Shown: positions 53,809 through 63,156, counted from the stretch's first letter. The stretch: 64,000 bases of DNA from Planctomycetota bacterium (GCA_003670925.1 QWQG01000186.1:21505-85504); one strand, 5' to 3'. The notes: generated by a model not told the origin, from the sequence alone. Numbers and translations are program-made.

Positions 53809-55128
53809 ATGAAAATCACGATGATTGGAACGGGTTACGTCGGACTTGTAACCGGCACGTGTTTCGCAGAAAGTGGAAACGATGTCACGTGTCTGGACAT
53901 CGATAGCCGCAAAATTCAACTCCTCAATGATGGAGGCGTGCCGATCTACGAACCAGGTCTGGAAGAGCTCGTCAAACGCAATACGAGTGCCGGTCGTCTT
54001 AGTTTTACTGACAGTTACGAAGATGCCATTTCAGCGGCCGAATGTGTCTTTATCTGCGTCGGGACACCACAGGACGAATCGGGCGCCGCCGATCTGCGAT
54101 ACGTGCAGAGTGCGGCCGAGAACATGGCTCCTTATCTGAACCCCGAGACCGTGGTTGTCTGCAAAAGCACCGTACCTGTCGGCACGAATCGCCGAGTAGC
54201 CACATGGATTAAAGCGAAAACCGACACGCCATTTAGCATTGCATCAAATCCTGAATTCCTCAAGGAAGGTGCGGCTATTGACGACTTTACAAAACCCGAC
54301 CGTGTGGTCGTGGGTGTCGATAATCCCGCTGCAGCCGAAATTCTGCTCGAATTATACAAGCCGTTTCTGCGGACTGAGAAGCCCTTCATTTCTGTGGGGA
54401 TCGAAAGCGCAGAGATGATCAAGTATGCGGCCAACTGTATGTTGGCCACGAAGATTAGTTTTATTAACGAGATGGCAAACATCTGTGAGTTGGTTGGGGC
54501 AGACATCAACGAAGTTCGAAAAGGTATCGGTCACGATGCACGGATTGGATTCTCGTTTCTCTTTCCTGGCGTCGGCTACGGGGGATCGTGTTTTCCGAAA
54601 GACGTCAGAGCACTCGCGGCACTCGCTGCCGAATATGGCGTCGAGCCGCGCATCCTGCGAACTGTTGATGAGACCAATAACCAGCAGAAGCAGGTGCTGT
54701 TTCGAAAACTGCTGGCTTACTTTGCAGGTGACCTGTCCGGACGAACGATCGCCGTCTGGGGATTGAGTTTTAAACCACGGACCGATGATATTCGCGAATC
54801 TCCTGCGCTGGTCTTAATTCACAGCCTAGTGGATGCTGGCGCAATCGTGAAAGTTCATGATCCTGTCTCGCTCGAAAATGCGAGAAAAGTAATGGGCGAT
54901 AGAATCACGTACTGCGATCATCATTACGATGCTTGCGACGGTGCCGATGCCATCGCAATCGTGACGGAATGGAATGAATTTAGGAATCCGGATTTCGACT
55001 ATATTAAGCTCAAAATGAAATCTCCGGTCATCTTTGACGGACGCAATTTGTACGACCGCACCAAAATGGCTGCTCGTGGTTTTTACTACTCAGGCATTGG
55101 GCTGAGCCCGTTGTCAGTTCGTAAGTAG
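53809..55128 (+). CDS. ugd: UDP-glucose 6-dehydrogenase
   Basis: 439 residues. It oxidises UDP-glucose to UDP-glucuronate with two NAD. Motifs: [22 protein letters not shown] (NAD fold), [49 protein letters not shown], and the active-site Cys in [16 protein letters not shown]. The C-terminal domain has [19 protein letters not shown]. It comes 69 bases after the glycosyltransferase, and forms with it and the methyltransferase a small capsule or surface-glycan module. ATG 53809 gives the standard [12 protein letters not shown]. Confidence 0.96.
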   Translation: MKITMIGTGYVGLVTGTCFAESGNDVTCLDIDSRKIQLLNDGGVPIYEPGLEELVKRNTSAGRLSFTDSYEDAISAAECVFICVGTPQDESGAADLRYVQSAAENMAPYLNPETVVVCKSTVPVGTNRRVATWIKAKTDTPFSIASNPEFLKEGAAIDDFTKPDRVVVGVDNPAAAEILLELYKPFLRTEKPFISVGIESAEMIKYAANCMLATKISFINEMANICELVGADINEVRKGIGHDARIGFSFLFPGVGYGGSCFPKDVRALAALAAEYGVEPRILRTVDETNNQQKQVLFRKLLAYFAGDLSGRTIAVWGLSFKPRTDDIRESPALVLIHSLVDAGAIVKVHDPVSLENARKVMGDRITYCDHHYDACDGADAIAIVTEWNEFRNPDFDYIKLKMKSPVIFDGRNLYDRTKMAARGFYYSGIGLSPLSVRK

Positions 55129-55193
55129 ATCGCCTCCGCCGGAAGATCGGTTCCCGGATTATTAGTGAAAATTTCGTCATCACGCTGGTGCTT

Positions 55194-56414
55194 TTACGGA
55201 AAATCTACGTCCATCTGGGCTCGAGTGTTGAGCGTACGATGGATGCGTTTCCACCAGAACCATCGCTGCGGTTCTGAAATATCGACACTGAATTCTGCGT
55301 TATCCGGCAACTTCGCAAGGACACGGCAAATCAGTTCGCGTTGAAATCGAGCTTGTGGATAGAGTGGGGATTCGGTTTCGGCGAGGGACCAACGATCAAG
55401 CCTGACGACCACCCAGTCGCCCAAAGGTGCCGGTCCTGAAATATGTGGTTGTAGGCTTTGGTCGAGATCGCGTGTGCTGGATTCTCGGACACGAAGGACC
55501 CATGTTTCCGGGCGTGTTGAATACAGTTGCCATGCTGGCCAATTGTCAGCAATGCCGAAGAGGCCAGACAGCGGAAACAGCCACACAAAACAACTCGCGA
55601 CGCGATAACTCCAGTGCTGCCCAGTCTGCAATGGCGGCGCAGCTATGATACGACCCGAAAACACAACCGGAAGAAGGCACAGAAAGCACAAGTTCCAGAT
55701 GAACACGGCCGTATGATGTCTAAGTCCCAACGGCCCAAGTGCCAGCAGCAGCGTCCCGTGCAACAACATCGCCAACAGCATGCCAGAGTGTCGGGACTTC
55801 GGCCACAATAATAGCAGTCCTACGCCGAGTTCCCCGAGGTTAAATCCATGGCATAGGATTTCGCTTACCCTTCCGGCAAGTAGTTCAGGTTGAATCCCAA
55901 ACATCCACAACAATTGATCCACGATGGCTGCCGACATTCCTACATGTGCCAGCGGGGCCATCCGGGAAAACGCAGAACAGACATAGATGGACGCCAACAG
56001 GCCGCGGAACAGTTGGAGTCCTTCTTGTGGTTTGAAAAAGGACGTTGCCACGCCACAGATAAATAACCAGTGCCATGCTTGGATACGATGCTGGTTGCAA
56101 ACACAAAGCATTAATGCTGCGGCAAGAGCTGCAATCCGCATGACTTTGTCAGTTGGGCGGTCTCCGGTAGCGCCTGCGACAAATATGCACACGGTTAATA
56201 AGATACAGAGAAAGATGCGGTCTGCCACGATTGGCAGCGAAAAATCGTGCATTAGAGGGATCGCTGGAAACGAACTGTTTCCCCACCAGAGCGGCCAGGT
56301 GACGGCAATCAAAAGAATCTCAAATCCCGCTAAAATCCGCACGGCTTTTCCGCAACGACAATGCCTGTCATTGGAGTAAGATAATGCACAAGTTACAGTG
56401 GGGATTGTGAACAC
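55194..56414 (-). CDS. Polytopic membrane protein of unknown function
   Basis: About 406 residues from GTG 56414; no ribosome site is clear and a later GTG (VRILAGFEILL) could be the start. About ten membrane helices are visible in the first 285 residues (for example ILLTVCIFVAGATG and HSGMLLAMLLHGTLLLALGPLG), with QHRIQAWHWLF and a HHTAVFIWN pair of histidines in membrane segments. The C-terminal 120 residues are soluble (ETWVLRVRESSTRDLDQ ... NAEFSVDISEPQRWFWW). It loosely recalls DoxX/HTTM-type proteins, but I would not name a family. It converges with ugd and is divergent from bioD, 97 bases away. Confidence 0.7.
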   Translation of the reverse strand: MFTIPTVTCALSYSNDRHCRCGKAVRILAGFEILLIAVTWPLWWGNSSFPAIPLMHDFSLPIVADRIFLCILLTVCIFVAGATGDRPTDKVMRIAALAAALMLCVCNQHRIQAWHWLFICGVATSFFKPQEGLQLFRGLLASIYVCSAFSRMAPLAHVGMSAAIVDQLLWMFGIQPELLAGRVSEILCHGFNLGELGVGLLLLWPKSRHSGMLLAMLLHGTLLLALGPLGLRHHTAVFIWNLCFLCLLPVVFSGRIIAAPPLQTGQHWSYRVASCFVWLFPLSGLFGIADNWPAWQLYSTRPETWVLRVRESSTRDLDQSLQPHISGPAPLGDWVVVRLDRWSLAETESPLYPQARFQRELICRVLAKLPDNAEFSVDISEPQRWFWWKRIHRTLNTRAQMDVDFP

Positions 56415-56511
56415 GATGCGTTTTGTTCGTCAGTAGTCAGTGGAAATTCATGATGCGATCCTCAGACAAAGCCTGCGTGACTATAGTACAGCCTCGATTG
56501 AATGGAACGAA

Positions 56512-57219
56512 ATGCAAACAGTTTTTGTCACCGGAACAGATACGAACGTTGGTAAGACGTATGTTGCATGTCTGCTCATTCGAAAATTGTGGGCGACTGG
56601 ACTGGTAACCGGGGCTTACAAGCCCGTCTGTAGCGGGGCCGAATTCGACGTGCAGGGCCATCCTTTCTGGCCAGATATCGAGGCCCTGAGAACAGCTGCA
56701 GGAGCAGAATTGCCCGTTGATCTGATCTGTCCACAACGATTTTTAGCGGCTGTCGCTCCGCCAGTGGCCGCAGAACAGGAAGGATTAATGGTTTCCAATG
56801 ACTTGCTGTTGCATGGTTTTTTCGCATGGACGACAAAAGCGGATGCTCTAATTGTGGAAGGTGCTGGCGGCATTTACTGCCCACTGTCGAATGAACTCAC
56901 CGTCTTGGATTTGGCAACGCAAATTCAGGCTCCTGTGATTGTTGTCGCTCCGAATCGCCTTGGCGTCATTAGCCACACGCGACTGACCGTCGATCGTCTT
57001 CGTCAGAGTGGACTTGATGTCGCAGCCGTGATCCTGAATGAAGCACAACTCGCAGACGCCGCTGATTTGTCGCGGACGACAAATGCCAAACAATTGTCGC
57101 ATTGGATTCCAGATGTCGCAGTTTTGCATGTAGCATTTCATGATGAGGCGATCAGAATCCTCGCTCACGATCAGGTTCTCACGAATCCACTTCTGAAACG
57201 CATCGTTTCAACATCTTGA
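56512..57219 (+). CDS. bioD: Dethiobiotin synthetase
   Basis: 235 residues from ATG 56512, with the canonical start MQTVFVTGTDTNVGKTYVACLLIRKL; the track's ORF adds 24 upstream codons. The P-loop GTDTNVGKT, substrate segment GAYKPVCSGAE and EGAGGIYCPLSNELTVLDLATQIQAPVIVVAPNRLGVI are conserved. It closes the ureido ring of biotin from DAPA with CO2 and ATP. No bioA/B/F genes are adjacent, so biotin genes are scattered. It converges with the deacetylase gene, four bases apart. Confidence 0.93.
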   Translation: MQTVFVTGTDTNVGKTYVACLLIRKLWATGLVTGAYKPVCSGAEFDVQGHPFWPDIEALRTAAGAELPVDLICPQRFLAAVAPPVAAEQEGLMVSNDLLLHGFFAWTTKADALIVEGAGGIYCPLSNELTVLDLATQIQAPVIVVAPNRLGVISHTRLTVDRLRQSGLDVAAVILNEAQLADAADLSRTTNAKQLSHWIPDVAVLHVAFHDEAIRILAHDQVLTNPLLKRIVSTS

Positions 57220-57223
57220 ACGT

Positions 57224-58183
57224 TTACCCTGCGGGACATCTCGTTAACTGCTGATGATTCAGCAGGGTCTCCAGATGGATTTCCACACAATCTGCAAGGC
57301 GCTCGATGTTGTAGCCCCCTTCCAGAATACTCACCAGTCTTCCGTTGCAGTGCGTGTCTGCCACCTGGAGTACGAGTTCCGTGAGGGTGGAAAAGTCCTC
57401 AGTCTCCAGACCGAGCGATCCCACCGGATCATCCACGTGTGCGTCGAAACCGGCGCTGACGATAATCAGATCTGGTCTCATCGAATCGGCGGCGTGGGTG
57501 AGCATGTTTTCGAAGGCCGACAAATAGTCGCGTCTTGAAATTCCGAATTCGAGCGGCAGATTGAACGTGGCACCTAAACCGGAACCGCGTCCGGTTTCCG
57601 TCTTGCGGCCGGTCCCGGGATAAAAGGGAAATCGATGAGCAGAGAAAAATCCAACTTGTTCGTCTTCGTAAAATATATCCTGCGTCCCATTGCCATGATG
57701 CACGTCCCAGTCCACAACGAGCACGCGATCTAGCCCCAAGCGTTGCACAGCGGTTCGCGCGGCAATCGCGGCGTTTCCAAATAGGCAAAATCCCATCGGG
57801 GCGTCAGGCACAGCGTGATGGCCTGGTGGTCGCACCAAACACAACGCGGTGGAATCGCAACCATTGACGACTCTTGAGACAGCATCCACCGCCGCGCCGG
57901 CCGCAAGAATCGCGACCTCGGCTGACGCCGTACTCATCACCGTATCGACTTCAACGCGCCCCCCACCAGCGGCGGAGAATTCACGAATGTATTCCAGATG
58001 ACATGCCGGGTGAACGCGCAGAATATCGTCATCGGCAGCCGATACGACAGAATGTTGCGTGCAGCGACTGAGAAGATCAGACTGCGCAAGTTTTGCGTGA
58101 ATTGCCTGCAGCCGCTGCGGGGATTCCGGATGCGCACCCGTCTGATGCAGAAGAAAGCGGTCGTCGCGATAAAGCAGCGTCAT
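57224..58183 (-). CDS. Histone-deacetylase-family protein (class II/acetoin-utilisation type)
   Basis: 319 residues with a complete HDAC active site: His pair in RPPGHHAVPDAPMGFCLFGN (His 122, 123), zinc ligands in LVVDWDVHHGNGTQDIF (Asp 160, His 162) and SAGFDAHVDDP (Asp 247), and Tyr in EGGYNIERLADC. Bacterial members deacetylate polyamines, acetyl-lysine or acetoin-related substrates; this sequence is closest in pattern to the polyamine/AcuC-like zinc enzymes. The start overlaps the stop of the AroDE-like gene by four bases (ATGA), so it is translated from the same message. No signal peptide. Function is open, but the enzyme should be active. Confidence 0.92.
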   Translation of the reverse strand: MTLLYRDDRFLLHQTGAHPESPQRLQAIHAKLAQSDLLSRCTQHSVVSAADDDILRVHPACHLEYIREFSAAGGGRVEVDTVMSTASAEVAILAAGAAVDAVSRVVNGCDSTALCLVRPPGHHAVPDAPMGFCLFGNAAIAARTAVQRLGLDRVLVVDWDVHHGNGTQDIFYEDEQVGFFSAHRFPFYPGTGRKTETGRGSGLGATFNLPLEFGISRRDYLSAFENMLTHAADSMRPDLIIVSAGFDAHVDDPVGSLGLETEDFSTLTELVLQVADTHCNGRLVSILEGGYNIERLADCVEIHLETLLNHQQLTRCPAG

Positions 58184-59628
58184 TCCGCCAGTCCCTTGGC
58201 GAACGCATCCTCCGGCAGATCACGCCCTGTCAGTTCACGAAACTGAAGGTTTAACTGAATGGCAAAGACCGAAGTCGGGTCAAGGTACCTTGCGCCACGT
58301 GCATGAGCTTCTTCAGCAAAGGGAGACCCACGCAAACCAACCGTTAAATCGACCACCGTCATTCGTTCACGAATCATGGAGGGGTTGACCTGCCCTTTGG
58401 CCACGCCACACGGCAATCCGAAGTCGGCAAGAATTAATATATCCGTCCGCAGATCATGCACCGCGTTCCAGCCAACGTGCCGCACACCAACAGCGCGGGC
58501 CATGGTGGCCGCAGTATTGTCAGATGGACCAGCGAGGCTGACAGCGGCACCCTTCTGACTGAAGAAAATTGCCGCCCCACGCGCCCTAGCACTATTGCCG
58601 ATCACCGTGACCGAACCACGCGAAGCCCATTCAGTACTGCCAGTCACAACAGCCCCAGCCTTATCAACAGCTTCAAACGTCGTACAAATCCCCTTCCAGC
58701 CGCCACCCGCGACTTCCTTCAACACATCAATCCGATCTGATGCCGTTGCCAACTCGTCCCGCGATGCCGCGAGTGAAGTCAGGTCACCTTCGTACGCCGG
58801 ATCGACAATTAACCCGTTGATCTTCATTTTCTCTAACATCTTTGGGAATTTTGAAAGATCGCCAGGGAGCAGCGGCAGACAACGAATGGGTTTTTCCATG
58901 GAAGAAAATGCCGCATTAATAACTCGTGCGGCGATGTTTTCGGAATCTCCATAACCGATGATTCCGACAAAGCGAGTTTTCGAATTGATCTCTCCGCAGC
59001 GGTAATCTTCCTGCAACTGCCAGACGGTGGACTGCTTCGCAAAGGCCTCCATCCCGCGTTCTAAAGCGGCATAGATCCAAGGCGAACCGTACTTTCGCCC
59101 AAGCAACGAAAATGTCAGTCCCGATCGACCAAATCCAATCCCAACAATCGGTACTTCACGAGGTTGAGTGACTGCCGCTAGCAGTGGCCAAGCGCCGTCA
59201 AGATCTTCAGTGAGCCACGTGAACTTGACGACGTCGGCCTTCGCTTTGCAACACTGAGCGAAGATTTCATCAATTTTTGAAAGCGGACGATTGAGGTTCG
59301 TGTAGGCGATGACGCGTTTCGTCTGACCGAAGCGTGGAATTTTTTCGGCCATCTCAAGGTCCAATTCAACGTACGCCGGGCCCGCGACAATCGCTTCCCG
59401 CAGCAACTGCATCCGCTGAGTTTCGTTGCCCTTCCACTTGCCTCCATCTTGCTCGCGGCGACAGGAAACCAACATGGGTGTATCCACCATCTTGATCAAT
59501 TCGCCGACATTAGGTTCGGCGATAAAGTGATCAAGACACAATTCAATCAAGTCGCACTTACGCGAGGCATTGAGCAGATCTGCAGGTGCCAGCGTACGCG
59601 AAGTCGGTGTCACAGAAATACAAATCAT
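58180..59628 (-). CDS. AroDE-like protein (dehydroquinase/shikimate dehydrogenase fusion) with degraded catalytic sites
   Basis: 482 residues. The N-terminal half has the type I dehydroquinase fold (LIELCLDHFIAEPNVGELIKMV, VSCRREQDGGKWKGNETQR, YVELDLEMAEKIPRF, DVVKFTWLTED with Lys 135) but Asn 111 (AYTNLNRP) stands where the Schiff-base His normally lies, and the Arg of the EWR motif is Cys. The C-terminal half resembles shikimate dehydrogenase in length and in NPSMIRERMTVVDLTVGLRGSPFAEEAHARGARYLDPTSV. The active-site segment SVTIPHK reads LIVDPAYEG, and the NTD motif reads CTTFEA. The dinucleotide loop is VIGNSARARG. Whether it is a dead paralogue or has a changed reaction is open. ATGA overlaps link it to the genes on both sides. 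Confidence 0.8.
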   Translation of the reverse strand: MICISVTPTSRTLAPADLLNASRKCDLIELCLDHFIAEPNVGELIKMVDTPMLVSCRREQDGGKWKGNETQRMQLLREAIVAGPAYVELDLEMAEKIPRFGQTKRVIAYTNLNRPLSKIDEIFAQCCKAKADVVKFTWLTEDLDGAWPLLAAVTQPREVPIVGIGFGRSGLTFSLLGRKYGSPWIYAALERGMEAFAKQSTVWQLQEDYRCGEINSKTRFVGIIGYGDSENIAARVINAAFSSMEKPIRCLPLLPGDLSKFPKMLEKMKINGLIVDPAYEGDLTSLAASRDELATASDRIDVLKEVAGGGWKGICTTFEAVDKAGAVVTGSTEWASRGSVTVIGNSARARGAAIFFSQKGAAVSLAGPSDNTAATMARAVGVRHVGWNAVHDLRTDILILADFGLPCGVAKGQVNPSMIRERMTVVDLTVGLRGSPFAEEAHARGARYLDPTSVFAIQLNLQFRELTGRDLPEDAFAKGLAE

Positions 59629-60971
59629 ATTCTTGGCTTAAATGATGTCTGAAGGTGGAACCACTGAGAGACGTAATTGTACAACGAGTGCCATCCGACT
59701 GCGGCAAGAATGCAGATAAATGGCATCACGGGAGTCCGCATGCGGGTGTCAGTCCAGTAAAAAGCATGGAGCAGCATGAAGGACAACACGATGATCCACA
59801 AGTCTGCAAGGCTCTGATGTGCCGGAATGTGTCTCTTCGTGCGAAATTTCAGAATTCTATGCAAAGCCGGAAGCGAGCTCACAATTGTCGCTGCGACACC
59901 GATCCAGATCAGGCTATACCAAACGCCAATCAGTGTTGTGGCAAATCTCGGCAGCCCAGCGTCGGAGCCTGGCGTAATTGCACAGAATCGACGCAAACGC
60001 AGGAGACAGGATTTCAAGAAACTCAAGGGTTGTGCCTTGATCGATAACACGAACTGCTGATGGTACCACGCGTCTTGAGCGGGTTCGCTTCCCATTGGAA
60101 CACCTTGTACTGCGGCTTCAGAGATCATTCTTTGCTGCCACGCATCTAATTGCGGTCCAGGCCATGGGAACGAGAGGTTGCCATTAATCACATCGCGGTA
60201 AAAATCTGGATTATTTCCCAACGCGAGTGTGTACCCACCGTGCGTCGTGGCTGGAATGAATTTATGAAATTGGATGGCATTGCGAATGACCCACGGCGAA
60301 ATCGCAACCGCAGCAAAGATCATGGGCAGAATTGCAAATACCATATTCCGGGTACAATTCTGGCCGCCCTTCAGACTAAGTCTTAGACGTGAGAGGACTA
60401 GCAGCGCACAGGACACCAGGAGAAGCGGGCGCACGAGCGAACCCAGACCGAAGAGCGCACCTGACAGAATACAAAATACGTACCCTTGCGAGCCTAGCAG
60501 TTGGTGCCGCAACTCAGCAGCTTTCAGAGTCACAACGGCTGCGATCAGGATCGCCGCAGCTGGGACCTCCGTCATTGGCAGGATCGTGTAACGCAAAAGC
60601 AAAGGGTCGAAGACAATGATGCCAACCGCGAAGAGCCGGACACTTGGCGTCAGTTGAAGCTGCTGGCAAAGTCTCCATGAGAACCAGATAATCGCGAGAC
60701 TGCTCAAGCCGTTGATGAATGCGACACTCGCCCAACCGGGTAGCCCAAACACTAGCAGACCTGCGAGTGCAATCGGGTAGCCTGGAGGCCGAAAAGCGGT
60801 CGGACGATGCGTGTGCGGCCCGGCGAAGCCTTCGCCATGAGCAACCATATCTGCATGCGCCAGATACCCATCGTGGTCACTCGTCAGATCCGCGTAACGT
60901 GTCAACCCTCCGCCAAGGCGTACCGCGATCCCAAGCATCAGCACGATCATTAGCACGGTTGTGGTTCGCAT
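59625..60971 (-). CDS. GT39/ArnT-like polytopic glycosyltransferase
   Basis: 448 residues from ATG 60971. About ten membrane helices are visible. An early periplasmic loop has the acidic motif TSDHDGYLAHADMVAHGEGFAG, and later FRPPGYPIALAGLLVFG, TEVPAAAIL and the loop SPWVIRNAIQFHKFIPATTHGGYTLALGNNPDFY, typical of PMT/ArnT-type proteins of the GT-C superfamily. They transfer sugars from polyprenyl phosphate donors to proteins or lipids at the periplasmic face. The acceptor is unknown. It is the first gene of the coupled unit with the AroDE-like protein and the deacetylase. A nearby DPM1/GtrB-like enzyme could supply the lipid-linked donor. Confidence 0.85.
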   Translation of the reverse strand: MRTTTVLMIVLMLGIAVRLGGGLTRYADLTSDHDGYLAHADMVAHGEGFAGPHTHRPTAFRPPGYPIALAGLLVFGLPGWASVAFINGLSSLAIIWFSWRLCQQLQLTPSVRLFAVGIIVFDPLLLRYTILPMTEVPAAAILIAAVVTLKAAELRHQLLGSQGYVFCILSGALFGLGSLVRPLLLVSCALLVLSRLRLSLKGGQNCTRNMVFAILPMIFAAVAISPWVIRNAIQFHKFIPATTHGGYTLALGNNPDFYRDVINGNLSFPWPGPQLDAWQQRMISEAAVQGVPMGSEPAQDAWYHQQFVLSIKAQPLSFLKSCLLRLRRFCAITPGSDAGLPRFATTLIGVWYSLIWIGVAATIVSSLPALHRILKFRTKRHIPAHQSLADLWIIVLSFMLLHAFYWTDTRMRTPVMPFICILAAVGWHSLYNYVSQWFHLQTSFKPRI

Positions 60972-61281
60972 GGTGGCGAGTCTTAGCTGACCAACGAAGG
61001 AAGGGCAAATGATGTGCGTGAGGCATTTAGCCTAGGCTTGATTGCTCCGAGCGGCGATTTCTCATGAAAATCAGGAGGCCGCTAACGGATCGACAGTAAA
61101 TGCGTCGACATGGCCATTTACTCTTGTGCGAAATTAGTCTGTTGCTTTTTAGCAACATTCAACAGAATGCATGCACGTGAGGTGTGAGCCGACAGCGGCT
61201 GAATGCTGCAAACCAGTCTCGCCTTGTAGCCGTGCTTCGTTGCGTATTTTTTTGAGTCTGCGTCGTACCGGAGAGTTGTCT
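60972..61281. other. Divergent promoter region with operator-like repeats
   Basis: About 310 bases between the GT39-like gene (-) and the DedA gene (+). It holds an 8-base inverted repeat AGTAAATG ... CATTTACT at 61095-61122 with a 12-base spacer, and a hairpin GTTGCT TTTT AGCAAC at 61141-61156. Either could be a regulator site. No RNA gene seen. Confidence 0.5.
61095..61122. repeat. Inverted repeat AGTAAATG-N12-CATTTACT
   Basis: Perfect 8-base arms with a 12-base spacer, sited between two divergent transcription units. The geometry is that of a dimeric regulator operator, but no regulator is known here. Confidence 0.55.
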
Positions 61282-61950
61282 GTGAAAGAGTCGCTTGCGT
61301 ATTTGGTGGATGTTGTTCTGCATCTGGATAAGCATCTCTCCATGCTATCCAATTCGCTTGGTCACTGGTTGTACGTAACCCTTTTTGCTGTGGTGTTCTG
61401 TGAAACAGGCTTAATCGTGACCCCGTTTCTTCCCGGCGATTCGTTACTGTTTGCGGTCGGAGCACTCGTCGCGGTGCCGGAAACGGGGCTCAACCTGCCA
61501 CTCATGTTTGGACTCCTGACTGTCGCGGCAATTCTGGGTGACGCGGTGAATTATCGCATTGGCCGAATGCTCGGGCCCAAAATTTTTCACAGTGATAAAT
61601 CTTGGCTGTTTAACAAGGATCACCTCTTAAAAGCCCAACGATTCTATGAACGGCACGGGGGCAAGGCCGTCTTCCTTGCGCGTTTCGTTCCCATCATGCG
61701 CACATTTGCCCCATTCGTAGCCGGTGCGGGGAAGATGCACTATTTCCGCTTCTGGATGTTCAACGTCAGCGGAGCCATCATCTGGGTTGGGTTGTTTCTT
61801 GTCGGCGGCTTTGTATTCGGGAATCTCCCGATCGTCAAAAAATATTTCTCGCTTGTCATGCTTGGGATCATCTTTGTCTCGGTCCTGCCCATTGCCTTTG
61901 AATGGTGGCGTGACAGAAAACAGCTAAAGACAACGAACACATCGAACTGA
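61282..61950 (+). CDS. DedA-family inner-membrane protein
   Basis: 222 residues from GTG 61282, supported by GGAGA eight bases upstream; the track's start at 61171 would overlap the operator-like region. The signatures are FCETGLIVTPFLPGDSLLFAVGALVA, AAILGDAVNYRIGRMLGPKIF, and RFVPIMRTFAPFVAGAGKMHYFRFWMFNVSGAIIWVGLFL with the conserved arginines. The final hydrophobic segments complete about five helices. DedA proteins are linked to undecaprenyl-phosphate recycling (flippase activity is known for some) and membrane homeostasis. This fits the lipid-linked sugar enzymes nearby. It is a standalone gene. Confidence 0.93.
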   Translation: MKESLAYLVDVVLHLDKHLSMLSNSLGHWLYVTLFAVVFCETGLIVTPFLPGDSLLFAVGALVAVPETGLNLPLMFGLLTVAAILGDAVNYRIGRMLGPKIFHSDKSWLFNKDHLLKAQRFYERHGGKAVFLARFVPIMRTFAPFVAGAGKMHYFRFWMFNVSGAIIWVGLFLVGGFVFGNLPIVKKYFSLVMLGIIFVSVLPIAFEWWRDRKQLKTTNTSN

Positions 61951-62010
61951 GATCTCTCTCCGCGGGCAGAAGCGAGGTTTCATGAAAGATGAGTCGCACG
62001 GGAAACGAAA

Positions 62011-63156
62011 CTATTCAAGAATCCGAATACACGAAGGACTTTCTACTTCCATAGGGGCGCCAGCCAACGTCAGCTTTCCTGTGTCCGCATTGATTCTGAA
62101 AACTGCAACATTGTTACCGGGCATATTCGCACACAAAAGCAGGGTACCGTCCTTCGTAATCGCAAGGTTCTGAGGCCCTTTTCCCAAGCTGGCCTTGATC
62201 TCGATGAGACTCAACGTGCCGTCATCAGAGATTCGATACGCAGCGATACTGTCGTGGCCTCGGTTCGTACCGTACAAGTACTTGCCGTTGGGAGTGATCT
62301 TAAGATCGGCCGTGTGACTCGTGTTCGCGAAATCAGCAGGCAGTGTTGAAATCGTCTGACGTTGGGTCAGCAATCCGGACTCTGGGACGAAATCAAACAG
62401 GGTCACAGAATTCTTCAGTTCGTTGATGACGTACATGAAATTCCCCTTCGGATGAAACGTCAAATGCCGCGGACCTCCTCCGGCAGGTGTTCGTACGAAC
62501 GACTGCTGATTCGGGCTGAGTTTTGCCGTCGCGGGATCGACAGCGTAGCAGACGATCTGATCAATTCCGAGATCCGCCGAGTACGCAAAGCGGTTGTTCG
62601 GACTGATGACAAAGCAATGCGCATGTGGCTCTTTCTGCCGCGCTGCATCAACACTCGATCCCTGATGCTTTACAAAAGAAACAGGCTCTGAGAGCGATCC
62701 ATCTGCCTGCACCGCATAAGACACAACACTACCCGTGGCGTAGTTTGCTAGGAAAACAATTTTCCCTGTGGCATCAACGTCCAAATAGCACGACGCGGTA
62801 CCTTCTGTAGACTGACGATTGAGCGGAGTGAGCTTACCGGAGCGACCTTCTATTCGGAAAGCAGCGACTTGCTCATTCTCAGTGCCGCCGAAAGTCGGCG
62901 CGTAAATCGAATAGAGAAATCTATGATCCGGCGACACAGCAATGAAAAACGGATTTTCCACCTCGGAGGTGCGGTGCAACACCTGCAAATTTCCGGACTT
63001 TAGATCCAGCGTAAAAGCTTGAATCACTCCCTGTGCGCCGGAGGCAAACGATGAAATAAAGATCAGTGGTTCCTCAGCGAATCCAACACCCTGTGGTGTC
63101 ATTAGGGTGACGCCAGCAATCAAGAATGTCAGTTGTAAAAGATAATTGCTACCCAT
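62011..63156 (-). CDS. Exported lactonase-family beta-propeller (6-phosphogluconolactonase-like)
   Basis: 381 residues. GGAGGT six bases before ATG 63156 fixes the start; signal peptide NYLLQLTFLIAGVTLMTPQGVGFA. The mature protein shows seven-bladed propeller repeats of the lactonase/YbhE family: GVIQAFTLDLKSGNLQVLHRTSEVENPFFIAVSPDHRFLYSIY, GGGPRHLTFHPKGNFMYVINELKNSVTLFDF, SHTADLKITPNGKYLYGTNRGHDSIAAYRI and GPQNLAITKDGTLLLCANMPGNNVAVFRI. Cytosolic members hydrolyse 6-phosphogluconolactone; an exported version more likely acts on other lactones or muconolactone-like compounds. The substrate is not deducible. The downstream gene is convergent DedA. Confidence 0.9.
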   Translation of the reverse strand: MGSNYLLQLTFLIAGVTLMTPQGVGFAEEPLIFISSFASGAQGVIQAFTLDLKSGNLQVLHRTSEVENPFFIAVSPDHRFLYSIYAPTFGGTENEQVAAFRIEGRSGKLTPLNRQSTEGTASCYLDVDATGKIVFLANYATGSVVSYAVQADGSLSEPVSFVKHQGSSVDAARQKEPHAHCFVISPNNRFAYSADLGIDQIVCYAVDPATAKLSPNQQSFVRTPAGGGPRHLTFHPKGNFMYVINELKNSVTLFDFVPESGLLTQRQTISTLPADFANTSHTADLKITPNGKYLYGTNRGHDSIAAYRISDDGTLSLIEIKASLGKGPQNLAITKDGTLLLCANMPGNNVAVFRINADTGKLTLAGAPMEVESPSCIRILE

